The notes beneath the pieces were generated by a model. It saw only the letters and a list, made by a program, of their open reading frames with translations. It was not told where the DNA came from and ran no database searches. The position numbers and the translations under genes were made by a program. Shown one piece after another: positions 43,294 through 51,660 of a stretch of 64,000 nucleotides of DNA (within the stretch, counting starts at the first letter, position 1; every line of letters starts with the position of its first letter). Origin of the DNA: Ruegeria sp. HKCCD4315 (lineage in GTDB: Bacteria; Pseudomonadota; Alphaproteobacteria; Rhodobacterales; Rhodobacteraceae); NCBI RefSeq assembly GCF_013112245.1, contig NZ_WVRN01000002.1, positions 744,001 through 808,000 of the forward strand, given 5' to 3'.

Positions 43294-45087
43294 TTACGCC
43301 TGATCTGACCTGCTGCTGGCCAGCACAGAGCGCAGCGCTTCGGCGGCGGCCTCCAGATCAGCGCAGACTATGACACCGATTTTGGTTAATCGGTCAGAGA
43401 CATCCACTGGCAGGCTTGTATTGCTGCCGTCGGGTATTTCATTCAACCGGCCACCAATTAAAACCGGCACGTCAAGCCCGGCTTCTTTCAGCTTGTGCAG
43501 CAGGGATTTGGAATAGCGCAGCGCCACGCCATTATAAGTGCTGAGCGCGATGGCGTCGACAGAGCTTTGCCTGACCAATGCCACTACATCATCCGGGTCG
43601 CTGGAGACGCCGCCATCTTCAACATCAAAACCTGCTTTGGTGAACACCAGATCCAGAAGCATTTTTCCATGTTCGTGCACATCGGTGGTAGCCGTCAGAA
43701 TACGCGCAGGCGATTCAGCCAGACGGGCCATTGCCTGACCGGCGTCAGATGCCAGAAAGCGCGCGGCTTCTTCCTCTAGTTCGCGATATGTTGTGGCACT
43801 TACGATGGGAATTCTGCGCCGCGGTGCATCAGGCCTTTGCGCGCCTCCGCCAAAGGTCTGTTCCAAGGCACGCCCACCGATACGGCGCAGAGCCAACAGC
43901 ATCTGGAACGGATCGTTAGTGTCGATGCCACCTTGCGACAATCCCGCAAGAACCCGATCTGCAAAACGATGACCCTCTCGCAAGAGCGTGTTGCTGATCC
44001 GGTCAATCTCGGCCGTGTCAAACAGCGGCAGATACCCCTCTGCCAACTCGGTCAATCTGCGCAGATGACATTGCGCATCGCAGATCTCGGTCACGTCGGG
44101 GATGCGTTCATTCTCACTCACCGGAACCGGATTCAAAGCGTGCCCGCTTGGGCGCAGCCGCTGCGCCACAATGTCGGGTAAAAGATATGAGGACAGCCCC
44201 GCATAGTTTTCAGCATGTGATCCCTTGTACAGCACCGTTGCACCGTAAATCTGCGATCCCGGCACTCCATCACTGATCTGTGCCAAAGCATGTTGAAAGG
44301 CCATCCGCGTCAAAGGTTCAGTGAAATGGTGGCCATAACACACTGCGTAAGGCGCACCGATCAGCCCCGTCACAATGTGTTTTTCAAGCAGCGCCTGACC
44401 CAGAACCGATGTTAAATCCTCGAAAACCGCAGCATACCCGTCGTCCAGATTGGAGTGCACCAATACCGGCACCGGCTGAGCGGCAATCAGGCCAAGCGCC
44501 TGAACCGTCGCTTGTGTGGTCTCTACGTCATTATCGTATTCCGGCAAACGAAACGTGAAATATTGCCCCAGATTGCCGATCGTCGTGGCCCCGGCCGCCA
44601 GCGCGGCGCATGTGTTTTCAAGGGCTGCCGGAAAGCCCAGCATGAAGTCACCAAAGTGCATTGCCGCTGGGCTGGCCTGTGTCAGACGTGCAAAGGCATC
44701 TGCGTCATTCAAAATGACCCCGGTCCCGCGCGTATTTTCCGTTCGTTGATGTCTTGGAAATCCCATCGACCAATCCAGGCACATGCCGAACCGATCAACC
44801 CGCGCACCGCGTCCGAGGCAACTGTCGTAAACCCTTTGGATGGCATCGACGCTATGTGATAAATCGCGAAACCCCAGATGTGCGTGCTGCATCACCCGCC
44901 CGGATTGGATCATCGCCTTTTTATAGTCAATTTCGTTCCTATAGCCGGCCGACGCCTGAAACGCGCTTGTGCCGACTTTCCAGTCCGACACCATTTTTTT
45001 GCCAGCGTTCAACAGATCTGTACCACTGATCAAACCCTGCTCTGGAAGCAGCGTTGCTCTGTCGATTCTCAGGTTTGGTTCGCTCAT
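43294..45087 (-). CDS. Cobalamin-binding protein with uncharacterised N-terminal catalytic domain
   Basis: A 597-residue protein. The C-terminal part (about 460-590) is a cobalamin-binding Rossmann domain. D469-x-H471-x-x-G474 would bind cobalt base-off/His-on, with Ser516 (in ALSTYNG) and Gly545-Gly546 (in VLIGGRL) completing the DxHxxG...S...GG pattern at normal spacing. The N-terminal 420 residues look like a barrel, with repeated Gly-rich strands such as GATTIGNLGQYFTFRLPEYD and PVLVHSNLDDGYAAVFE. They resemble the glutamate-mutase E subunit at best weakly, and I recognise no named family. It is not an MttC-type carrier, since the small cap domain is missing. It follows the DddP-like gene by 86 bp. 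A B12-dependent mutase or methyltransferase is likely. Confidence 0.8.
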   Translation of the reverse strand: MSEPNLRIDRATLLPEQGLISGTDLLNAGKKMVSDWKVGTSAFQASAGYRNEIDYKKAMIQSGRVMQHAHLGFRDLSHSVDAIQRVYDSCLGRGARVDRFGMCLDWSMGFPRHQRTENTRGTGVILNDADAFARLTQASPAAMHFGDFMLGFPAALENTCAALAAGATTIGNLGQYFTFRLPEYDNDVETTQATVQALGLIAAQPVPVLVHSNLDDGYAAVFEDLTSVLGQALLEKHIVTGLIGAPYAVCYGHHFTEPLTRMAFQHALAQISDGVPGSQIYGATVLYKGSHAENYAGLSSYLLPDIVAQRLRPSGHALNPVPVSENERIPDVTEICDAQCHLRRLTELAEGYLPLFDTAEIDRISNTLLREGHRFADRVLAGLSQGGIDTNDPFQMLLALRRIGGRALEQTFGGGAQRPDAPRRRIPIVSATTYRELEEEAARFLASDAGQAMARLAESPARILTATTDVHEHGKMLLDLVFTKAGFDVEDGGVSSDPDDVVALVRQSSVDAIALSTYNGVALRYSKSLLHKLKEAGLDVPVLIGGRLNEIPDGSNTSLPVDVSDRLTKIGVIVCADLEAAAEALRSVLASSRSDQA

Positions 45088-45173
45088 TTCGCCACAATGG
45101 CCAATCCAAGGCTACAGGCAAGGCCATTTCAAACGGTAATCCAAGCCTGTCCTGGTTTGGATTGGGAACACGC

Positions 45174-46433
45174 CTAGACACTTTCCCAAGGGAAACTGTC
45201 GAGCCGCTCAATCCCTATTTCGGTCACCAGAACTTGCGTTTCCAGTTTCACGCTTTCCGACCCGTTTTCGCCGACAAGGCTTTCGACACAAACAACCATC
45301 CCTGGTTCAATAAATCCAGACATGGCCGTCTCATCGAAATCTATGTGCAAAGGGATGACGGGCCATTCATCCGCCATGCCCACGCCATGCACAGCAAGCG
45401 AATACCGATAATCGACATGCCGATCCGGGATACGCCAGCTTTTTTCGTTAAACTCAGCATAGCTCACACCCGGCTTCAGCACGTCAAGGTTATGGTTGAT
45501 CTGCTCTAAAGCCGTCGCATAGATCCGCCGCTGCGTATCCGCCATGGGCGTGTACCCGCAAGTCCAGCTGCGGCTGAGGTCCGCGCAATAGCCATAAGGA
45601 CCGACCATATCCGTATCGAACGAGATCATTTCCCCCGGTTGGCAAACCCTATCCGAACACTCCTTGTACCAAGGGTTGGTATTCGGCCCACAGGTCAAAA
45701 GCTTGGTTTCGAGCCAATCACCGCCCGAACGCGCGTTTTCAAAATGCAGATGACCCCAAAGCTCGCGCTCGGTCAAGCCCGGCACTGAATGATCATATAT
45801 GCGCGCCATTCCGGCTTCGCAGACCCGAATGGTCCAGCGCATCAACTCGATTTCCTCTGGGGATTTGATCGACCGGGCGCGTTCCGTCAATTCGGCCCCT
45901 TCGACATAGGTTAACCCTCGCTCCTGCAGCGCGTGCAATCCCGGGCCGTCCAGCTTATCTGCCGCAAAGCGCTTGTTGCCACCCCCATGCTGACCGAGCA
46001 CATCGGCTATTTCATCGGCCCAGGTTTCGACCCCGGCGGAGGCTTTGTCGCCCTTGGTCATAAACATCCACGACACAGCAGTTCGGATTTCGTCTATTCC
46101 CGGCAGGCCTTCGTTCAAATGTTCGCAGCCTTTGAACTCCCACAGGATCGCAGGACCACCTGCCAGGATCATCGCATACCGGACCGGATTGTGGCTGGTC
46201 CATACCTGCATATTCGAGCTGTCGAACGCATACCGAATGTTGATCGGGTCATAAAGCAACAAGCCTGCCACATCATGCTCTGCCATTTGTTCGCGCAACC
46301 GTGTCAACCGATAGGCGCGGGCCTTGTCCAACGTGGTTTGTGATACCGGGCTGATCAGCGCCTTGTCCGCCCCGTCGCTGTTCAAATATGTCAGCTTGCG
46401 GTCATCTTTGAAGGCGTTGCGCGCCCGCGTCAT
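45174..46433 (-). CDS. DddP-like M24 metalloenzyme, candidate DMSP lyase or related hydrolase
   Basis: A 419-residue pita-bread-fold (M24) protein resembling the DMSP lyase DddP of Roseovarius. The segment DPINIRYAFDSSNMQVW with HNPVRY at residues 62-86 closely follows DddP. Metal ligands are D273, D275, D285, H349, E384 and E398. Tyr344 and Asp355 take the positions of DddP's Tyr366 and the proposed base Asp377, with spacing to the His retained. From memory, similarity to characterised DddP is near half identical over the C-terminal part, so the substrate may differ. The ATG overlaps the oxygenase stop as ATGA. Creatinase or peptidase function is less likely, because the DddP-type tyrosine and aspartate are kept. 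Confidence 0.8.
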   Translation of the reverse strand: MTRARNAFKDDRKLTYLNSDGADKALISPVSQTTLDKARAYRLTRLREQMAEHDVAGLLLYDPINIRYAFDSSNMQVWTSHNPVRYAMILAGGPAILWEFKGCEHLNEGLPGIDEIRTAVSWMFMTKGDKASAGVETWADEIADVLGQHGGGNKRFAADKLDGPGLHALQERGLTYVEGAELTERARSIKSPEEIELMRWTIRVCEAGMARIYDHSVPGLTERELWGHLHFENARSGGDWLETKLLTCGPNTNPWYKECSDRVCQPGEMISFDTDMVGPYGYCADLSRSWTCGYTPMADTQRRIYATALEQINHNLDVLKPGVSYAEFNEKSWRIPDRHVDYRYSLAVHGVGMADEWPVIPLHIDFDETAMSGFIEPGMVVCVESLVGENGSESVKLETQVLVTEIGIERLDSFPWESV

Positions 46434-47221
46434 GACACGGATCGACCATAAAAACCGATTTGTTCCTCAGCCGAGAAAGCGACGCCTGGTGTCTCGTAGA
46501 AGGAAAAAATCGCGATCACGCGTTCCGTGTCGCCTTTTACCGGCACCACGCGGTGCGGTGTGTTCACCCCGCGAAAAACGTTCAGCGCACCCGGCGCAGG
46601 CATGATCCGTTTGATTTCCGGATCCTTGCCAGCCAGAACAGCGGCCACGCCTTCATAGTTCTGGTCATCCGGTGTGCGCAGATCCTTGCGATACTCAAGC
46701 TCACCACCCACCTCCGGCGCCTGCAGCAGGATCGTGGTGGTAAATTCTGAGCGGTCGAAATGCCAGTTCAACCCTTCGCCATCCCGCGTCGCCTGCACGT
46801 TTACTCGGGCCATCGGGTCGTCCATTTGATAAAGCCGTTCCTTGCCCATAGTTTCGGCCAGAAAGTCCGCGAAGGGCTGCCATTCATACACTTCGATCAC
46901 GGGGTTACCCTCTAGCTGATCGGCGCAGAGCGTGTGATTGACCGTCTGCGATTTGATCATCGCGGGGTGATTGTCATCGATACCGGGCATTTCGTCCTTG
47001 AAGTAGACGTTGTGTTTGCGCGCATGCCGGAATGAGGCCGTTTCCATAGCGGGTTTCGCCTTGTCTGCCGCCTGCTGCGCAACCCCGGCTCTGAAAAACC
47101 CCGGCAGATTAAACATGCCATCAGAAGCCAGATCTGCCCGGCACTTTTCTACCAACTTCGCGTATTCTGGACTGTCAGGCCGATCCAACGGGTAAGTTTC
47201 AAGATCAAGCAGATGATTCAT
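46430..47221 (-). CDS. Non-heme Fe(II)/2-oxoglutarate-type oxygenase
   Basis: A 263-residue protein with the facial triad of the cupin-fold oxygenases: His154-x-Asp156 in LNWHFDRSEF, and His223 in NTPHRVVPV. Arg234 is a candidate 2-oxoglutarate carboxylate ligand. The surroundings VYEWQPFADFLAETMG and DPMARVNVQATRDGEG are not from a family I can name. It is the first gene of the operon and is translationally coupled to the DddP-like gene. It may hydroxylate the substrate of that enzyme, or demethylate a quaternary amine or sulfonium. The start is the ATG at 47221 after GGAGGACG. Confidence 0.82.
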   Translation of the reverse strand: MNHLLDLETYPLDRPDSPEYAKLVEKCRADLASDGMFNLPGFFRAGVAQQAADKAKPAMETASFRHARKHNVYFKDEMPGIDDNHPAMIKSQTVNHTLCADQLEGNPVIEVYEWQPFADFLAETMGKERLYQMDDPMARVNVQATRDGEGLNWHFDRSEFTTTILLQAPEVGGELEYRKDLRTPDDQNYEGVAAVLAGKDPEIKRIMPAPGALNVFRGVNTPHRVVPVKGDTERVIAIFSFYETPGVAFSAEEQIGFYGRSVS

Positions 47222-47239
47222 GGCGTCCTCCTTTACAGC

Positions 47240-47252
47240 ATTGAAATTCAAT
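47240..47252. promoter_or_regulatory. ATTGAAATTCAAT dyad in oxygenase-LysR divergent promoter
   Basis: The 13-bp sequence ATTGAAATTCAAT has perfect 6-bp arms around one central base. It lies in the 79-bp divergent region, 19 bp upstream of the oxygenase start, and is a candidate LysR contact. Confidence 0.4.
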
Positions 47253-47300
47253 CTATGACAAAGACAACCAGAAAAATTATTGGGTATCATAAGATTTACT

Positions 47301-48209
47301 ATGGGCTACAGTGACTCCCTTCCGCCTCTGACAGCATTGCGGGCCTTCGAAGCCGCCGCACGATGCGGCAGCTTCGTGTTGGCCGGGAAAGAACTGGGCG
47401 TCAGTTCGGCCGCCGTCAGCCTGCAGATCAAAACGCTCGAGGATCACCTGGGCAAAAGACTGTTTGTCAGAAAGGGCAATCGGATTTCACTGACGGATGC
47501 AGGTGAAATGATGTATCCCAAACTCGCCCGCGCTTTTGAGGAAATGTCTGACGCAGCCCGTATTGTGCAAAACGCGACACGTCCCAGACAATTAGTGATC
47601 AGCGTGCTACCGGCATTGGCAGAGCTTTGGTTTCTACCCAAGGCAGTCACATTTTCCGAAGAAACCGGAATACCGCTGGATATCCGCGTGCAGGAAGACC
47701 CAATCGATTTTGAACGTGAAGCCATCGACATTCGCCTGACCTATGGCTCGACGCTCTATCCAGGCTACCGGGAAGCAAGCCTGTTTTGGGATGTTGCGAT
47801 ACCGGTCTGCGCCCCTTCGTTCCAAGAGGCATATCCGAACATGGATGAATCCTTGTCACATATCCCCGACAGCAAGCTCATTCACAACAAATGGGGCCCC
47901 AGTTATGCCAGCGAACCACTCTGGTCGGATTGGAGACAGCAAGCCGGATCTGATGCGACACAGTTTTCCCATGCAGGTTTAACGATCAACGATCTGACGC
48001 TTGCCATCTCTGCCGCAAAAAGAGGAGCTGGCATCGCCCTGGTTCCATCCGTTTTGGCAAAAACCGATCTCGCATCCGGATTGCTCGTGACGCCTTCGCG
48101 GCATGCCCTGAAAATGAAAAAGGACTACGTTTGCGTGATGCCGCATGCTCGATCCGAAACCTCTGCCATCCGCCAATTCAGTGCGCACCTCGCACTTGAT
48201 TGGGATTGA
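47301..48209 (+). CDS. LysR-family transcriptional regulator (GcvA-like)
   Basis: A 302-residue LysR protein whose N-terminal DNA-binding domain, with LPPLTALRAFEAAARCGSFV and GKELGVSSAAVSLQIKTLE, belongs to the GcvA/AmpR branch. I chose the ATG at 47301; an upstream in-frame codon adds an unlikely leader. It is divergent from the oxygenase-DddP-like-cobalamin operon and is its probable activator. The effector is unknown. Confidence 0.88.
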   Translation: MGYSDSLPPLTALRAFEAAARCGSFVLAGKELGVSSAAVSLQIKTLEDHLGKRLFVRKGNRISLTDAGEMMYPKLARAFEEMSDAARIVQNATRPRQLVISVLPALAELWFLPKAVTFSEETGIPLDIRVQEDPIDFEREAIDIRLTYGSTLYPGYREASLFWDVAIPVCAPSFQEAYPNMDESLSHIPDSKLIHNKWGPSYASEPLWSDWRQQAGSDATQFSHAGLTINDLTLAISAAKRGAGIALVPSVLAKTDLASGLLVTPSRHALKMKKDYVCVMPHARSETSAIRQFSAHLALDWD

Positions 48210-48480
48210 GAGAACAACCGACCGCAACGAAACACCCGAAAACACAGCGCCGCAGCGTTCTTGCGATTGGATGGACGGCGAGACGCTTTGCAGGGTGCCG
48301 TACTCGTAATTTCTTTTGATGCGAGACAACAGGACCCTGCTAATCTGTCCAAAATCGCCCTGTCGCAGATCTCTGTCTATTTTGGGGAAATGGCGAATGA
48401 AGTACTGACACTTTCAGATTAGAGGCGAACTTTATTGATTTATCTGGACGGTTTGGGGAAAGTGGTCGAGGAGTAAGTTG
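48210..48480. other. Intergenic stretch without a recognisable gene
   Basis: About 270 bp between the LysR stop and the secreted protein. A long-range inverted repeat GCAGGGT with ACCCTGC occurs near 48291 and 48336. No supported open frame, RNA gene or promoter was recognised, apart from a GAGGAG ribosome site just before 48481. Confidence 0.4.
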
Positions 48481-49605
48481 ATGCGTGTAGGTCATCCCAA
48501 TAGCCACAGTCAAACTTTGGGACGGAAACCCGCGCCCTTTTTGCGGGTCATCATCATTCTTTCACTCTTTTGTTTTGGTTTTTTCGGGTCTCGTTCAGCG
48601 TTGGCCTGCCAAGTTTGCGTCACCTTGCCTGAGGCTTCTCTGGCGGATCATTTGATTACCGCCGACGTCGTCGTTCTGGCCGCACCTGCGCCGGGTAATC
48701 CGTTCAAATTCGTGCCAAAGCGACAGATAAAAGGGGCACAGACCGACCTTGAAAGAACTCCTGACATCCCTTTCCTTGTAGATAGCAGGACACGCGCTGC
48801 CTTCCGCGCAAATCCCTCGATGACGGTCCTGATGACGTTCGGAACCGTTACCAAGGATGGCGCAGGGCGCGGCGTTTCACGCAAATGGACGCGGATTTTC
48901 AATCTGACCCCAGAGCGTGAAGAATTTTTGAATGCCCTTTGGGCGGAGAAAAATCTTTGGCCGGGTGGAAAGTCCGCATCCGGCGCGCGCGTTGCGTTTT
49001 TTGCACGATACCTTTCACACAAGGATCAGGTGTTAAGAGACACCGCCCTGATAGAAATCGACCGGGTGCCGTACAGCAGTATCCAGATATTGCGAAATAC
49101 GGTCGCCGCAGACAATCTGTTGCGTGAGTTTGACAGCCTCGGTCGGTTGAGCTTCGTTCCGGTTGCGATCCGACTATTGGGTTTGCAGCACAACGATGAA
49201 AAGGCCAAACGCATTGTTCGGTCTCGATACCCCGGGTCTATTCTTCGAAGCTCTGGCTATGCGTATGATTGGGCGCTGGCTGGCATAGCCGTAGATGGGC
49301 CAACAGCAGTAGATGCCATTGGCTCGGCTTTGCAGGCCGCAAACGTCAAACAAGACCACAAAGAATCCCTCATTCGCGCATTGACAGATTCTGGTACTGT
49401 GTCGCCTGGCCTAAGGGATCAGATCATTCCAATCTTCTCTCGCGAACTGGCCCAGGACAGCCAGACGGCCATGGAGATTGCAATTGCCATGCGCAATTGG
49501 GATGAGACACGCTTGGACGCCCAGCTCGGCAAATTGCTTCACATGGAAGACATTGATCCGGTCACGCAATTCATCATCCAAACCAAACTTTCTTCAAAGG
49601 ACTGA
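48481..49605 (+). CDS. Secreted protein of unknown function
   Basis: A 374-residue protein with a long N-terminal signal peptide (hydrophobic core VIIILSLFCFGFF, cleavage near SALA at about residue 42). The mature protein begins CQVCVTLPEASLADHLI, with a Cys-x-x-Cys pair. The first half has a beta-like region with AADVVVLAAPAP-type strands. The second half is a helix-rich series (residues about 180-370) that resembles HEAT-type repeats. No enzymatic motif is visible and I do not recognise the family. It follows a strong GAGGAG site and stands alone between a LysR and a DddP-like gene. A stem-loop lies just downstream. Confidence 0.7.
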   Translation: MRVGHPNSHSQTLGRKPAPFLRVIIILSLFCFGFFGSRSALACQVCVTLPEASLADHLITADVVVLAAPAPGNPFKFVPKRQIKGAQTDLERTPDIPFLVDSRTRAAFRANPSMTVLMTFGTVTKDGAGRGVSRKWTRIFNLTPEREEFLNALWAEKNLWPGGKSASGARVAFFARYLSHKDQVLRDTALIEIDRVPYSSIQILRNTVAADNLLREFDSLGRLSFVPVAIRLLGLQHNDEKAKRIVRSRYPGSILRSSGYAYDWALAGIAVDGPTAVDAIGSALQAANVKQDHKESLIRALTDSGTVSPGLRDQIIPIFSRELAQDSQTAMEIAIAMRNWDETRLDAQLGKLLHMEDIDPVTQFIIQTKLSSKD

Positions 49606-49654
49606 AGTTCATCACAGCTGACAGAGGGGGTTCTCTGATCGGTTCTGCGTTTTG

Positions 49655-49695
49655 TGTTGGCGGTGCATGCCTCTTGATTTTACCGGAAGCCAACA
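49655..49695. terminator. Possible terminator stem between convergent genes
   Basis: TGTTGGC (49655-49661) pairs with GCCAACA (49689-49695); the inner GGT/ACC pairs extend the stem. The loop is long and there is no clear T-run, so it is a weak candidate for ending either the secreted-protein or the M24 transcript. Confidence 0.3.
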
Positions 49696-49790
49696 CATCT
49701 ACGCGCCAATTTCAATGCAGTTGGTCGAAGACGTTTTTCCGCCTCTCACGTCTCCCTTCGCGAAGCCTTCTACACCAATACAGATATGGT

Positions 49791-51047
49791 TTAATCGAGC
49801 AACTCTTCCTCGAAAGGATAACTGGAAAGCAGCTCAAAACCATTGTCGGTTATGAGTACCTGTTCTTCCAGCTTGACCCCATCACGCTCGCCTACGGCGC
49901 CTACATAGCTTTCAACTGTCAGCACCATGCCGGCCTCGACCTCACCGTCATAAGGGTTCAGCCCCGAGTGATATGGGATGATCTTCGGGTATTCGTCACA
50001 CATACCGACCCCGTGAAAGATGCAGGGATAGGCTTGTTTCTGAAAGGGTTCCGGGATTTCAAACGACTGCTTCTGCAATTCGTGAAAGGTTATCCCGGGA
50101 CGCAAAAGCGCCATATTGTGCTGCACCTCGTCATAGGCAATCTGATAGATTTCCTTCTGCCGGGCGGTGGGCTTGGCAGGTCCGCAATGGAACGTGCGCG
50201 AGACGTCACAGAAGTAGCCCATCGGACCAACCATATCGGTGTCAAATCCAACCAGATCCCCGGATTCAATCACCCGCTGGGTCGCCTCTTGCAGCCAAGG
50301 GTTGGTGCGCGGGCCAGAACACAGCATCCGCCCGTCATGCCATCCGCCCTGGTTTGCCAGATTTGTGTAATTCAAAATGCCCCAAAGCTGGGTTTCGGTC
50401 ACGCCAGGACGCAAAGCCTCCTTCATCTTCGCCATTCCCAGCTCTGCCACCGCCACTGACCACTTGATACATTCAATCTCGTCAGGAGATTTTATCAACC
50501 GGGCGCTTTCAGTCAGTGTCACACCGTCAACCACCTCAAGACCGCGCTGCAGACAAGCCTGAGTAACAGACGGGTTCACATATTCAATCGCGACGCGCCG
50601 ATTGTCAGACCCGATTTCTTCGAGGTAACCGTGCAGACGATCAGCCAACCTGCGTGCATTATCCGCCAGGTTGGGGCCCGCATCAAAAAACGCGATAAAG
50701 TCCGCCGGTTCCTCTCGGCCTATCAGACGACTGTTACCATAACCTCCGAACACAATGGTCGGTCCGTCCTGCGCCATGAAAAGATAGGTTGTGGGTACTC
50801 GCGACTGATACAGCTGATAGGAATCGTAATTCGCGGCGTATTGCATACTAAGCGGGTTCACGATGACCAGCGCCGCCACGTCCTGCAGCTTCATCTGTTC
50901 CCGAATCCGACCTGTTCGGTACTCAAGAAGCCGCTCCAAATCGATGTCTGGCAGTTCGCGGAACTGACGTAGATCACTCCAGTTGTCATCCAAAACCATC
51001 GTGTCCGGGCGCTGTGGCACAGTATTTTGCATTGGTGAGGGTCTCAT
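49791..51047 (-). CDS. Second DddP-like M24 metalloenzyme
   Basis: A protein of about 418 residues from the ATG at 51047; nearby ATGs (51032, 50999) are possible and none has a clear ribosome site. Metal ligands are D269, D271, D281, H345, E379 and E394, and the DddP-like Tyr340 and Asp351 are present (YPCIFHGVGMCD). It lacks the DPxNIRYA...NMQxW signature of the paralogue at 45174-46433, having NPLSMQYAANYDSYQLY instead, so it is a distinct subgroup. Substrate is unknown; ectoine hydrolases (DoeA/EutD) are also M24 proteins. Thirty-five bp upstream is a sequence closely matching one in the bhcA promoter, so it may share regulation with the glyoxylate-assimilation operon. Confidence 0.82.
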   Translation of the reverse strand: MRPSPMQNTVPQRPDTMVLDDNWSDLRQFRELPDIDLERLLEYRTGRIREQMKLQDVAALVIVNPLSMQYAANYDSYQLYQSRVPTTYLFMAQDGPTIVFGGYGNSRLIGREEPADFIAFFDAGPNLADNARRLADRLHGYLEEIGSDNRRVAIEYVNPSVTQACLQRGLEVVDGVTLTESARLIKSPDEIECIKWSVAVAELGMAKMKEALRPGVTETQLWGILNYTNLANQGGWHDGRMLCSGPRTNPWLQEATQRVIESGDLVGFDTDMVGPMGYFCDVSRTFHCGPAKPTARQKEIYQIAYDEVQHNMALLRPGITFHELQKQSFEIPEPFQKQAYPCIFHGVGMCDEYPKIIPYHSGLNPYDGEVEAGMVLTVESYVGAVGERDGVKLEEQVLITDNGFELLSSYPFEEELLD

Positions 51048-51660
51048 CACTAAAAAGCACGTCGCGCAGGCAGGATTGAGCAAAGTTTTTCGAAAAAACT
51101 ATCAATTCTGCGCCAAGTTTTTGTCGCGTTCACTCTCAACCAGCATTCGAATTTCTAAACTGATTTGTCCTTTTCGATCATTCCAGACCAGGACCGAACC
51201 CGGCACGTTTAACCCTAGAAGACAGTTGTTCCGTTGATGCAGTTCAAAAATACCGCGCGCAGCAGACATTCCGCATTGACCAGAACGACCAAGGCGATGC
51301 TTTCACTGGTTTAAACCGCGTCAATGGCAGCATGCTCGGCTACGACATGTCCGCTCGACGCGTTGGATATCGACAACTCAAACAAAGATTGCCCCACTCC
51401 TCCCAGGAAAACTCTCTTGTGCGGGTGCCCTGCTCTTGGCCGATGTGAACGAGTGGAAATTCAGTCAACGCGTTAGGATACCAGACTTCAACCCTCTGGA
51501 CGCGGTTCAACTTATCCCATAGAACCACGTGCAACGCATCGTCCAGAAAAGGACCAAGTTCATGATTCATCCGTCGCTGGGCTGAACGCCCCAAATCATC
51601 CAGAGCAAAAAACGCTCGATCTTGCGACTTTGAGGCCGGACCGAATCCGGTGTTTGAATC
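51048..51660. other. Gene-poor stretch upstream of the second M24 gene and MATE gene
   Basis: About 610 bp. It contains the palindrome at 51082-51100 and presumably the promoters of both flanking genes. A minus-strand open frame (51340-51693) has a plausible amino-acid composition but overlaps the MATE start and matches nothing I know. No RNA gene, repeat or insertion remnant was recognised. Confidence 0.4.
51082..51100. promoter_or_regulatory. Palindrome upstream of second DddP-like gene, similar to bhcA site
   Basis: AAAGTTTTTCGAAAAAACT contains the perfect palindrome TTTTTCGAAAAA (51086-51097). It matches AAACTTTTTCGAGAAAATT at 53974-53992 at 16 of 19 positions. It lies 35 bp upstream of the M24 start codon. 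Binding by BhcR is a testable inference. Confidence 0.45.

Noticed and set aside
45174..46433. Assigning the symbol dddP
   Set aside because: Active-site residues agree, but similarity recalled to characterised DddP is only moderate and no DMSP genes are adjacent, so the substrate is left open.
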